DNA of 9,044 nt from Scatosoma sp045576335 (lineage in GTDB: Bacteria; Bacillota; Clostridia; Christensenellales; Borkfalkiaceae). Below, one piece after another: positions 1 to 7,057 of this stretch (positions are counted from its first letter, which is position 1; the number at the start of each line of letters is the position of its first letter). Below the pieces are notes generated by a model, which was not told where the DNA came from, made no database searches, and was given only the letters and a program-made list of their open reading frames with translations. The stretch spans positions 1 to 9,044 of the forward strand of contig JAZNGH010000043.1 of NCBI GenBank assembly GCA_045576335.1, given 5' to 3'. A program made the translations under genes and the position numbers.

Positions 1-1
1 G

Positions 2-631
2 GTCGGGCAGGTCATTCGTTTCTGGGATGAGTACGTAGAACTCAAAAAAATCATTGAAAGCGGTGTTTACGGCAAGGTTATCAACGCGAATTTCCGTAGG
101 CTTAGTCCTCGTCCCGATTGGGGTTGGGAAAATTGGTTGCTTGATTACAAACTTTCGGGCGGTGCAGGTCAAGATTTACATATCCACGACGTGGATTACG
201 TGTTGTCGGTGTTTGGTCAGCCGAAGAATTTTTATTCGGTGAAGAATGTGAACGGCGAGAAAAATTCGTATGTGAATACGATTATGCAATATAACGATTT
301 CGTCGTTGGCGTAGAGGGTACTTGGGATTTGCCGGCAAACTATCCGTTTACGGCGACGTTCCGCGTAGTGTTTGAGAACGCGGTTGTGGAAAATGCAGGC
401 GGAAAGTTTATGCTGTATACGAAAGAGGGCGCGTCGGAAATCAAGATAGAGAAAAAAGAACTTGTTGGCGGCGTCGAGGGCGGTAATATTTCCGATTTGG
501 GCGGTTATTATAACGAACTCGTTTATTTCTGTAATCAAGCAAAGACGGGTGAAAAGATAGAAAAAGCAACGCTTTGCGACGGCGTTTCCTCGCTTGAATT
601 TTTGTTAAAGGAGCTTGCGTTCAATGCTTAA
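2..631 (+). CDS. Gfo/Idh/MocA-family oxidoreductase, C-terminal part (5' end outside window)
   Basis: The reading frame is open from base 2 to a TAA at 629-631 and gives 209 residues; the N-terminal Rossmann (NAD(P)-binding) domain lies upstream of the window. The visible part is the alpha/beta C-terminal domain of the family. It carries the segment GGAGQDLHIHDVDY near residues 55-68, which matches the family's conserved Gly-Gly...Asp...His active-site helix, followed by a strand-rich region and a final helix (SSLEFLLKEL). Family members oxidise or reduce sugars, inositols and related polyols with NAD(P). The substrate cannot be told from this fragment. The gene overlaps the next oxidoreductase gene by 8 bases, so the two are almost certainly co-transcribed and translationally coupled. 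Family assignment is secure; specificity is unknown. Confidence 0.9.
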   Translation, partial: VGQVIRFWDEYVELKKIIESGVYGKVINANFRRLSPRPDWGWENWLLDYKLSGGAGQDLHIHDVDYVLSVFGQPKNFYSVKNVNGEKNSYVNTIMQYNDFVVGVEGTWDLPANYPFTATFRVVFENAVVENAGGKFMLYTKEGASEIKIEKKELVGGVEGGNISDLGGYYNELVYFCNQAKTGEKIEKATLCDGVSSLEFLLKELAFNA

Positions 632-1619
632 AGTGGGTATTGTCGGTTGCGGGAATATTTTTACAATGCACGCAACCTCTTGCGATCATTTGAAAAACGC
701 CACACTTGTCGGTGTTTGCGATATAAAAAAGGACAGGGCGGATAAAGCGGCTAAAAAATACGGTGTGCAGGCGTATTACGATTATAAAGAATTGATTGAT
801 AAAGACAAAATTGACGTTGTACATATTTGCGTGCCGCACTATTTGCACCCGATTATTTCTAAATATGCGCTTGAACACGGCGTACACGTATTGTGCGAAA
901 AGCCTATGAGTATAAAGTATGAGGACGCGGTTGAAAACGTGCGTATTGCCGAAGAAAAGGGGTTGAAATACGGCATTATTTTTCAATGCCGTTTCAACGA
1001 TACATCAAAGCTTATCAAGGAAAATATTGTCAACAGTAAGCTTGGTAAGGTATTATCCGCGCGTGTAGTATTGACTTGGTGTAAGCCCGACGAATACTAT
1101 TCGCTTTCCGATTGGAAAGGTACTTGGGATAAAGAGGGCGGTGGCGTAATCATTGACCAAGCCATTCATTCTATTGACCTTGCAAACTGGTTTATAGACG
1201 ACGAGCCGATTGAAGTGCAGGCGCACCTTGCCAACCGTGGTCATAAAATTATGGAAGTGGACGACACGGGCGAAGGGTTTATTCGTTATAAAAACGGCGG
1301 GACGCTCTCGTTTTGGGCAATGAATAACTATGCCTGCGACGAGGCGATAGAAATCCGTTTGTGCTGTGAAAAAGGCAAAGCGTATATGAGCTACGACGAC
1401 GCGAGAATTGAGTTCAACGACGGAACGGTGCTTTCGACGAAACAAGGCGCGGGGGATATCGTTTACGAGAATGGAAAGGATTATTGGGGCTTCCAGCATA
1501 TCCGCGAAATTGCCGATTTCTACGACGCCGTAGAAAACAATAGAGAACCGTTTATAAGCGGAAAAGAGGCACTAAAAATACAAAAACTTATTTGTGAAAT
1601 TTACGAAAAAGGCAGATAA
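624..1619 (+). CDS. Gfo/Idh/MocA-family NAD(P)-dependent oxidoreductase
   Basis: A complete protein of 331 residues, within the family's usual 320-400. The N-terminal Rossmann fold shows the dinucleotide motif GIVGCG at residues 5-10 and an acidic end to strand 2 (VCD, residues 31-33), which often favours NAD. The family signature CEKPMS follows at 91-96 with the catalytic-type Lys93, and GGGVIIDQAIHSID at 172-185 supplies the usual Asp178 and His182 pair. ATG 624 is chosen because AAAGGAG (607-613) lies 10 nt upstream. A TTG at 615 in the same frame sits almost on top of that site and is unlikely to be used. The gene overlaps the end of the upstream paralogue by 8 bases and is followed at once by a hairpin terminator. 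Two different members side by side suggest successive steps of one sugar, sugar-acid or inositol pathway, or a hetero-oligomer. The substrate is not determinable. Confidence 0.92.
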   Translation: MLKVGIVGCGNIFTMHATSCDHLKNATLVGVCDIKKDRADKAAKKYGVQAYYDYKELIDKDKIDVVHICVPHYLHPIISKYALEHGVHVLCEKPMSIKYEDAVENVRIAEEKGLKYGIIFQCRFNDTSKLIKENIVNSKLGKVLSARVVLTWCKPDEYYSLSDWKGTWDKEGGGVIIDQAIHSIDLANWFIDDEPIEVQAHLANRGHKIMEVDDTGEGFIRYKNGGTLSFWAMNNYACDEAIEIRLCCEKGKAYMSYDDARIEFNDGTVLSTKQGAGDIVYENGKDYWGFQHIREIADFYDAVENNREPFISGKEALKIQKLICEIYEKGR

Positions 1620-1625
1620 AACAAC

Positions 1626-1651
1626 CCGCTCTTTCTTGCGAGAAAGAGCGG
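1626..1651. terminator. Bidirectional intrinsic terminator between convergent operons
   Basis: A perfect 11-bp stem (CCGCTCTTTCT at 1626-1636 with AGAAAGAGCGG at 1641-1651) closes a TGCG tetraloop. On the plus strand it is followed by TAGTTTTTATTTT, a good U-tract for the oxidoreductase pair, and it starts 6 bases after that gene's stop. On the minus strand the preceding AAAACAA reads as a weaker U-rich tail, and the permease stop codon lies 6 bases before the stem. One hairpin therefore probably ends both convergent operons. Confidence 0.9.
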
Positions 1652-1657
1652 TAGTTT

Positions 1658-2464
1658 TTATTTTGCGTTTTTAATGACGAGTTTTTCAAGCAGGGCGACG
1701 AGCGCGTACATAATAGCCGCAAGCACGCAAAGAATGAATACCGCACTCATAACGAGATCGAGCTTGAAAACTTGCCCGCCGTAGACGATTAGATACCCGA
1801 TGCCCGCTTTGGATACGATATACTCGCCCATAATCGAGCCAATCCACGCCATACCCACGTTGATTTTTAGCATAGAAATAAAGTTGGGCATAGACGAAGG
1901 GATTACAAGCTTGGTGAGAATTTGCAGCTTGCTCGCACCCATAGATTTGAGCAATAATAATTTATTTGGATCGGTAGACATAAACCCACCGAGCATATTT
2001 AAGATTGCAACGATTAAGCCTATCAAAACGGTCATAAAGACGATGGCTTCGCTGCCCGTTCCGCACCAAATAATGATAAGCGGACCGAGCGCGATTTTGG
2101 GTAAGGCGTTGAGCACGACGAAATAGGGCTCGGAAATACGCCTGAAAGCCTCGCTCCACCAAAGCAACAGGGCAATCGAGTACCCCAAAACGACGGCAAT
2201 TGCAAAGCCTGCCAGCGTTTCCCAAAGGGTAGTGCCTACGTGATAAAACAGACTGCCGTTTTCATACATTTCTGCAATCGTACGGACGATACGGGAGGGC
2301 GAGCTCGTGATAAACGGATTTACCCATTGCAGCTGCGCGGATAACTCCCAAATCCCGATTAGTGCGAATAAAATGGCAAATCTTGCGATATTGATGAGTA
2401 CGCTTTTTTTGCGTACGCCGCGTAAGTAAAGGAGATGCTCCTTGGAAATATTTTCGTTCTTCAT
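1658..2464 (-). CDS. ABC importer permease, SsuC/TauC/ThiX-like
   Basis: A 268-residue integral membrane subunit of an ABC importer (BPD_transp_1 fold). About six hydrophobic segments are visible, roughly at residues 22-44, 78-102, 112-135, 139-161, 200-222 and 236-262. The cytoplasmic EAA-type coupling loop lies near 170-193 (KSMGASKLQILTKLVIPSSMP), with the conserved Gly176 and terminal Pro that dock on the ATPase. The start is set at ATG 2464, whose ATGA overlaps the TGA stop of the upstream ATPase gene, with GGAGG-like GGAAGGAG 8 nt before it. An ATG at 2482 would put that ribosome binding site inside the coding region and is less likely. It is the last gene of the minus-strand operon and runs into the shared terminator. 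The importer class (sulfonate, nitrate, pyrimidine-precursor type) is clear, but the substrate is not. Confidence 0.92.
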   Translation of the reverse strand: MKNENISKEHLLYLRGVRKKSVLINIARFAILFALIGIWELSAQLQWVNPFITSSPSRIVRTIAEMYENGSLFYHVGTTLWETLAGFAIAVVLGYSIALLLWWSEAFRRISEPYFVVLNALPKIALGPLIIIWCGTGSEAIVFMTVLIGLIVAILNMLGGFMSTDPNKLLLLKSMGASKLQILTKLVIPSSMPNFISMLKINVGMAWIGSIMGEYIVSKAGIGYLIVYGGQVFKLDLVMSAVFILCVLAAIMYALVALLEKLVIKNAK

Positions 2465-3195
2465 ACGTTTAACTCCTTCCAAAGCAATTCAAACCAAGCG
2501 GAGAATTGTTTGTTTTCCCGCCGCTTTAACGGTTCGTTTTCGGGAAAGTTCAGCGTATGGCTTGCGATCACGCGCGCGGGACGGTGGGAAAGCACGAGTA
2601 TTCTGTCCGCGACGGAGATGGCTTCGCTGATGTCGTGGGTAATAAGCAGCGCGGTTTTACCCTCGCTACGGATAATTTTATATACGTCGTCGCACACGGA
2701 CAGGCGGGTTTGGTAATCGAGCGCGGAAAACGGCTCGTCAAGCAGCAGCACGTCGGGGTCGACGGCAAGCGTACGAATGAGCGCGGCGCGTTGGCGCATA
2801 CCGCCTGAAAGTGCGGACGGATAGCTTTTCAAAAATTGTTTCAAACCGTATTTTTCGGCGAGCGCAAGCGCGCGAGCGCGGGCTTCGGGCGTATTCTTGC
2901 GTTTGATTTCCAAAGGCAAAAAAATGTTTTTTTCAATCGTACGCCAAGGGAACAGTTCGTCCTTTTGTAGCATATACCCGAACGAACAACCGTTGGTTTT
3001 GACTTGCCCTTCGGTCGGCGGGAATAATCCCGCCGCCAAAGAAAGTAAAGTCGTTTTACCGCATCCCGACGGACCTATGATTGCCACGAATTCACCCTCC
3101 GCGACGGAAAAATCGAGCTTTTCGGTCGCTACGGTTTCACCTTGTTTGCTGTGGTAGTGCATTGTAACGTTATCAAAGCGTAAAACTTCTTTCAT
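2461..3195 (-). CDS. ABC importer ATP-binding protein, SsuB/TauB-like
   Basis: The 244-residue nucleotide-binding subunit that powers the importer on the inner face of the membrane. All motifs are present in order: Walker A GPSGCGKTT (41-49), the Q-loop with Gln77 in MLQKDELFPW, signature LSGGMRQR (129-136), Walker B VLLLDEP (149-155) with catalytic Glu154, the D-loop SALD (157-160) and the switch His187 in LLITHD. The Q-loop followed by LFPW is typical of the nitrate/sulfonate/taurine (SsuB/TauB) branch. A GGAAGGA site lies just upstream of ATG 3195. The gene begins 29 bases after the binding-protein stop codon and overlaps the permease start by ATGA, which implies coupled translation. Every key residue is intact, so it should be active. 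Substrate is not inferable from the ATPase. Confidence 0.95.
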   Translation of the reverse strand: MKEVLRFDNVTMHYHSKQGETVATEKLDFSVAEGEFVAIIGPSGCGKTTLLSLAAGLFPPTEGQVKTNGCSFGYMLQKDELFPWRTIEKNIFLPLEIKRKNTPEARARALALAEKYGLKQFLKSYPSALSGGMRQRAALIRTLAVDPDVLLLDEPFSALDYQTRLSVCDDVYKIIRSEGKTALLITHDISEAISVADRILVLSHRPARVIASHTLNFPENEPLKRRENKQFSAWFELLWKELNV

Positions 3196-3224
3196 TTGCG
3201 TATTCCTTCCAAAAGTACTTCTTT

Positions 3225-4244
3225 TTAAGTGTTATAAACCTCGTTATAAACTTTATTTGCGTACGAATTGTCCACGAGTTCGTTCATTTGCGCTCTACGC
3301 GACAATTCGCCCGCGTTTTCGATAATATCCTGTAAACGGTTGAAGCTGCTTTCCGTCATTGTCAACTCCGTTCTCCAAGCGTCGATATCGCGATAGCGTT
3401 GCAAGGAAGCCGCGAGGGATTGCTCGCTCGTGCCCTCGAAATAGGAAACGAGATAGGGGGCTACGGTTGCAGGCGCGGTTTCGTTGACGTATTTTACGGC
3501 TTTGGTCACGGCGCGGAGGAAGCCTTCGGCGGCTTCGCCGTTTTGCTGTAACCAAGAATTTTTCGCCATAAAGCAGGTATAGGGAACTTCGCCCGAAGCT
3601 TCGCCGACGGACGCGACGACGTGCCCCTTGCCCGCGGCTTCGTATTCGTAAGCGGTGGGGTCGAACATGGTGCAATAATCCGCCGTGCCCGCTTCAAACG
3701 CGCTTACCATAAGATTAAAGGCTACGTCGTAGTTGAGCTTTAAGCCGTCCACGCCGTCCGTCAAACCGTTTTGATTTAAGACGTATTCAAAGGTCATGGC
3801 GGGTACGCCGCCCTTTCTTCCCGCAAGAATTTCTTTGCCTGCCAAATCGCTCCATTTGAAATCAGGCTCGGAATTTCTCGATACGAGGAAAGAGCCGTCG
3901 CGCTTGGTGAGCTGTCCAAATACGGTGGGTACATCGGTAGAGCCGCCGATAAGTACGTATAAAGCCGCTTCCGGTCCGCAGAAGCCGATATCGGCGTCGC
4001 CCGAAAGCACGGCGGACATAACGTGGTCTGCGCCGCCGCCGTTGGTAAGTTCTATCTTGATGTTTTCGTCCTCAAAATACCCCAAAGCGTCCGCGAGGTA
4101 TAAAGGCGCGTAAAAAACGGAATGGGTAACCTCGTTGATTTGTAAGGTTTTCATACCGTTATCTTCCTCTTTACAAGCAGATAAAGGGAGAAGGGTGAAG
4201 CAGGTAACGAGTGCCGCACAAAGCGTTTTTTTTGCGTTTTTCAT
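3225..4244 (-). CDS. ABC importer substrate-binding lipoprotein, NMT1/THI5-like
   Basis: A 339-residue extracytoplasmic binding protein. It opens with a lipoprotein signal: positive MKNAKK, a hydrophobic stretch, then lipobox LSAC with the acylated Cys at residue 24, so the mature protein should be lipid-anchored outside the membrane. The mature part shows the NMT1/THI5-like periplasmic-binding fold: THSVFYAPLYLADALGYF (40-57), ADIGFCGPEAALY (84-96), and GRKGGVP (142-148). Family members bind sulfonates, taurine, nitrate or thiamine-pyrimidine precursors. No thiamine riboswitch or pathway genes are nearby, so the ligand stays open. TGGAGA lies 11 nt before ATG 4244, and a sigma-70-like promoter is found upstream. 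It is the first gene of the importer operon, the usual place for the most highly expressed component. Confidence 0.93.
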   Translation of the reverse strand: MKNAKKTLCAALVTCFTLLPLSACKEEDNGMKTLQINEVTHSVFYAPLYLADALGYFEDENIKIELTNGGGADHVMSAVLSGDADIGFCGPEAALYVLIGGSTDVPTVFGQLTKRDGSFLVSRNSEPDFKWSDLAGKEILAGRKGGVPAMTFEYVLNQNGLTDGVDGLKLNYDVAFNLMVSAFEAGTADYCTMFDPTAYEYEAAGKGHVVASVGEASGEVPYTCFMAKNSWLQQNGEAAEGFLRAVTKAVKYVNETAPATVAPYLVSYFEGTSEQSLAASLQRYRDIDAWRTELTMTESSFNRLQDIIENAGELSRRAQMNELVDNSYANKVYNEVYNT

Positions 4245-4285
4245 GATGACGTGTTCTCCATTTTGAAAAAATTTTAGAATAATAT

Positions 4286-4315
4286 ATTATATGAGAGGGC
4301 ATTAATAATTGACAA
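4286..4315 (-). promoter_or_regulatory. Promoter of the ABC importer operon
   Basis: Read on the minus strand, TTGTCA (4315-4310) is separated by 18 nt from a perfect TATAAT (4291-4286). Transcription would begin near 4279, giving a leader of about 35 nt before ATG 4244 with its TGGAGA site. The -35 box shares five bases with the -35 box of the opposing valS promoter, so the two promoters are back to back. No operator palindrome or riboswitch was recognised between promoter and gene. Confidence 0.75.
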
Positions 4316-4337
4316 TCCGTTTTGAAAGTGATAAAAT
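4309..4337 (+). promoter_or_regulatory. Promoter of the valS operon
   Basis: A consensus TTGACA (4309-4314), a 17-nt spacer and TAAAAT (4332-4337) form a near-perfect housekeeping-sigma promoter. The start would fall near 4344, giving a leader of about 69 nt before valS. That leader is too short for a T-box riboswitch and lacks the T-box AGGGUGGNACCGCG sequence. The box pattern is almost identical to the rpsL promoter at 8037-8065. Confidence 0.85.
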
Positions 4338-4412
4338 GAGATTTACCCTGCCTTTTTATCGCTCGTTGACCGTGGTGGGTGAAAAAGAGAATTTACACGA
4401 GGATTTTTAGCT

Positions 4413-7034
4413 ATGGAAATGCAAAAGACGTACAATCCCAAAGATTTTGAAGATAGAATTTACGCCGATTGGGAACAATCGGGGTATTTTCGTGCGGAGA
4501 TTGACCAAAACAAAGTGCCGTTCACGATTATGATGCCGCCGCCCAACATTACGGGTCAGCTGCACATGGGACACGCTATGGACGCGACTTTGCAGGATAC
4601 GCTTATCCGTTTTAAGCGTATGCAGGGTTACGCCGCATTGTGGCTGCCCGGTTGCGACCACGCTTCGATTGCGACGGAGGTCAAAATCGTTGAAAAAATG
4701 AAATCGGAGGGCGTGACGAAGGCGGATATCGGCCGAGACGGCTTTTTGAAACGCGCTTGGGAATGGAAAGAACAATACGGCAACCGTATTATGATGCAGC
4801 AACGCAAAATGGGTACGTCTTGTGACTGGTCGCGTCAAGCCTTTACCATGGACGAAAAATGCTCTCGCGCGGTGCGCGAAGTGTTCGTCAATCTTTACGA
4901 AAAGGGATTGATTTATCAAGGCGACAGAATTATCAACTGGTGTCCTTGCTGTAAAACCGCGCTTTCGGACGCGGAGGTTGAATACGCGGAAGAGGGCGGA
5001 CATTTCTGGCATTTGCGCTATCCCGCGACGGACGGGAGCGCGGAAGTCGTGGTTGCCACCACTCGTCCCGAAACCATGCTCGGCGATACGGCGGTTGCGG
5101 TGCACCCCGACGATAAACGCTATCAAAGCCTCGTGGGAAAAACGCTGAAATTGCCCTTGACGGCTAGAGAGATCCCCGTCGTTGCGGACGAATACGTTGA
5201 CCCCGAATTCGGTACGGGCTGCGTAAAAATTACGCCCGCACACGATCCCAACGACTTTGAGGTGGGAAGCCGTCACGCTTTGCCTGTGATCCGCGTTATG
5301 AACGACGACGGCTCTATGAACGAAAAGGCGGGCGTATATCAAGGTTTGGATAGATACGAGGCGAGAAAGCGTATCGTTGCCGATCTTGAAAAGAGCGGCA
5401 ACCTCGTCAAAATCGAGGCGCATACGCATAACGTAGGACATTGCTACCGTTGTCATTCGACGGTCGAGCCTATCGTTTCCAAGCAATGGTTCGTTAAAAT
5501 GGAGCCGCTTGCAAAACCCGCCATTGACGCGGTAATGCGTAGCAAGGTAAAATTTGTGCCCGAACGTTTCTCCAAAACGTATTACAACTGGATGGAAAAC
5601 GTGCGCGACTGGTGTATTTCCCGTCAGCTTTGGTGGGGACACCGTATTCCCGTTTGGTATTGTAAGGATTGCGGCGAAGTCATTTGCAGTAAGGAAGACC
5701 CCACGCATTGCCCCGCTTGCGGAAGCCAAAATATCCGTCAAGACGAGGACGTGTTGGATACGTGGTTTTCTTCCGCCCTTTGGCCGTTCTCTACGCTGGG
5801 TTATCCCGAAATTACGGAAGATTATAAATATTTCTATCCCACCGACGTACTCGTTACGGGCTACGATATCATTTTCTTCTGGGTTGCGCGTATGATTTTC
5901 TCGGGTATCGAGCATACGGGTAAAGTGCCTTTCCACGACGTGCTCATTCACGGTATTATCCGCGACGACCAGGGTAGAAAAATGAGTAAATCGCTCGGCA
6001 ACGGTATCGACCCGCTTGAAATCATTGAAAAATACGGCGCGGATTCCTTGCGCTTGTCCTTGCTTACAGGTGTTGCACCAGGTAACGATACCCGTTATTC
6101 GGATACCAAAGTGGAGTCCTGCCGTAACTTTATCAATAAGCTTTGGAACGCCGCTCGTTTCGTGCTGATGAACGTTGGGGATAAGAAAATACCTTCCATT
6201 GACAAGGTAAAGCTTGCCCCTGCGGATAAATGGATTATTTCCAAGCTTCAAAACTGTATCCGTGAAGTAACGACCAACTTGAATAAATACGAGCTTGGCG
6301 TTGCAAGCGACCTCGTTACGGGCTTCGTTTGGGACGATTTCTGTGACTGGTATATCGAGCTTTCCAAACCCTCGCTCTACGGTGAGGACGAGGGGAGAAA
6401 GACGGACGCACTTGCCGTGCTTTGCTTCGTTTTGGAAAACGCGCTCAAACTCTTGCACCCGTTTATTCCGTTCGTGACGGAAGAAATTTACGCAAATCTT
6501 CCTAACGTTTCGGGCAGTATTATGGTTTCCGATTTCCCTCGGTATAATTATAAGCTTGCCTATAAAAAGGAAGCCAAAGCCTTTGAGGGCGTAATGGAGA
6601 TTATTAAAGCCGTTCGAGCAATGAAAAAGGACGCGGAATGTCCTCCTTCCAAAAAGGTGGAATTGTTCGTCGTTACGGAAAATAAACGCCTCGTGCAGCT
6701 GAACAAGGATTGTATTATGAAGCTTTCGGGCGCAAGCGTGCTTACGCTCGTGGAAAGCGTTGCGGCAGTAGAGGGAAAAACGGTTTCCGCGGTGACGGAA
6801 ATGGCACAGATATACGTTCCCTTGGGCGAGCTCGTGGATATCGAAAAGGAAAAAGCGAGATTGTCCGCGGAAATCGAGCGTATCGACGGCGAAATCGCAA
6901 GAGCGGAGGGTAAGCTCAAAAACGAAAGCTTCGTGAGCAAAGCCCCGCAAAAGCTCGTAGACGCGGAACGGGAAAAAGTCAAGAAGTATCAAGACATGAA
7001 AGCCAAGTGCGTCGCACAGCTTGAAAATCTGTAA
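4413..7034 (+). CDS. valS: Valyl-tRNA synthetase (ValRS)
   Basis: Class I aminoacyl-tRNA synthetase that charges tRNA-Val with valine in the cytoplasm. The 873 residues match typical bacterial lengths of about 880. In order: PPPNITGQLHMGH (42-54) with the HIGH-type signature HMGH; NWCPCCKTALSD (175-186); the editing (CP1) domain with TTRPETMLGD (216-225) and DPNDFEVG (278-285); Cys pairs at 344/347, 417/420 and 433/436 that look like zinc knuckles; the ATP-binding loop KMSKS (523-527); the anticodon-binding domain around DDFCDWYIEL (641-650); and a C-terminal charged coiled-coil arm from about residue 807. GAGG (4399-4402) lies 10 nt upstream of ATG 4413, with an in-frame second ATG two codons later. 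The first 860 or so codons contain no TTA, CTA or TCA, which leaves an 861-codon open frame antisense to the gene. No T-box leader is seen. The fructokinase gene follows 23 bases after the stop. Confidence 0.98.
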   Translation: MEMQKTYNPKDFEDRIYADWEQSGYFRAEIDQNKVPFTIMMPPPNITGQLHMGHAMDATLQDTLIRFKRMQGYAALWLPGCDHASIATEVKIVEKMKSEGVTKADIGRDGFLKRAWEWKEQYGNRIMMQQRKMGTSCDWSRQAFTMDEKCSRAVREVFVNLYEKGLIYQGDRIINWCPCCKTALSDAEVEYAEEGGHFWHLRYPATDGSAEVVVATTRPETMLGDTAVAVHPDDKRYQSLVGKTLKLPLTAREIPVVADEYVDPEFGTGCVKITPAHDPNDFEVGSRHALPVIRVMNDDGSMNEKAGVYQGLDRYEARKRIVADLEKSGNLVKIEAHTHNVGHCYRCHSTVEPIVSKQWFVKMEPLAKPAIDAVMRSKVKFVPERFSKTYYNWMENVRDWCISRQLWWGHRIPVWYCKDCGEVICSKEDPTHCPACGSQNIRQDEDVLDTWFSSALWPFSTLGYPEITEDYKYFYPTDVLVTGYDIIFFWVARMIFSGIEHTGKVPFHDVLIHGIIRDDQGRKMSKSLGNGIDPLEIIEKYGADSLRLSLLTGVAPGNDTRYSDTKVESCRNFINKLWNAARFVLMNVGDKKIPSIDKVKLAPADKWIISKLQNCIREVTTNLNKYELGVASDLVTGFVWDDFCDWYIELSKPSLYGEDEGRKTDALAVLCFVLENALKLLHPFIPFVTEEIYANLPNVSGSIMVSDFPRYNYKLAYKKEAKAFEGVMEIIKAVRAMKKDAECPPSKKVELFVVTENKRLVQLNKDCIMKLSGASVLTLVESVAAVEGKTVSAVTEMAQIYVPLGELVDIEKEKARLSAEIERIDGEIARAEGKLKNESFVSKAPQKLVDAEREKVKKYQDMKAKCVAQLENL

Positions 7035-7057
7035 AAGGGATACGATAGGAGCAAAGA

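Noticed and set aside
615..623. TTG 615 as the start of the second oxidoreductase
   Set aside because: It would begin one base after the AAAGGAG ribosome binding site. ATG 624 has proper spacing and begins directly with the Rossmann strand.
2465..2482. ATG 2482 as the permease start
   Set aside because: The GGAAGGAG site would fall inside the coding region. ATG 2464 has the site at 8 nt and the classic ATGA overlap with the ATPase stop.
4245..4412. TPP riboswitch or T-box in the divergent region
   Set aside because: Neither the TPP-riboswitch conserved CUGAGA-type core nor the T-box AGGGUGGNACCGCG sequence is present, and both predicted leaders are shorter than these elements.
4407..6992. 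861-codon minus-strand open reading frame over valS as a real gene
   Set aside because: It is in exact codon register with valS and exists because valS lacks TTA, CTA and TCA. It starts at a TTG without a ribosome binding site, and its sequence resembles no known protein.
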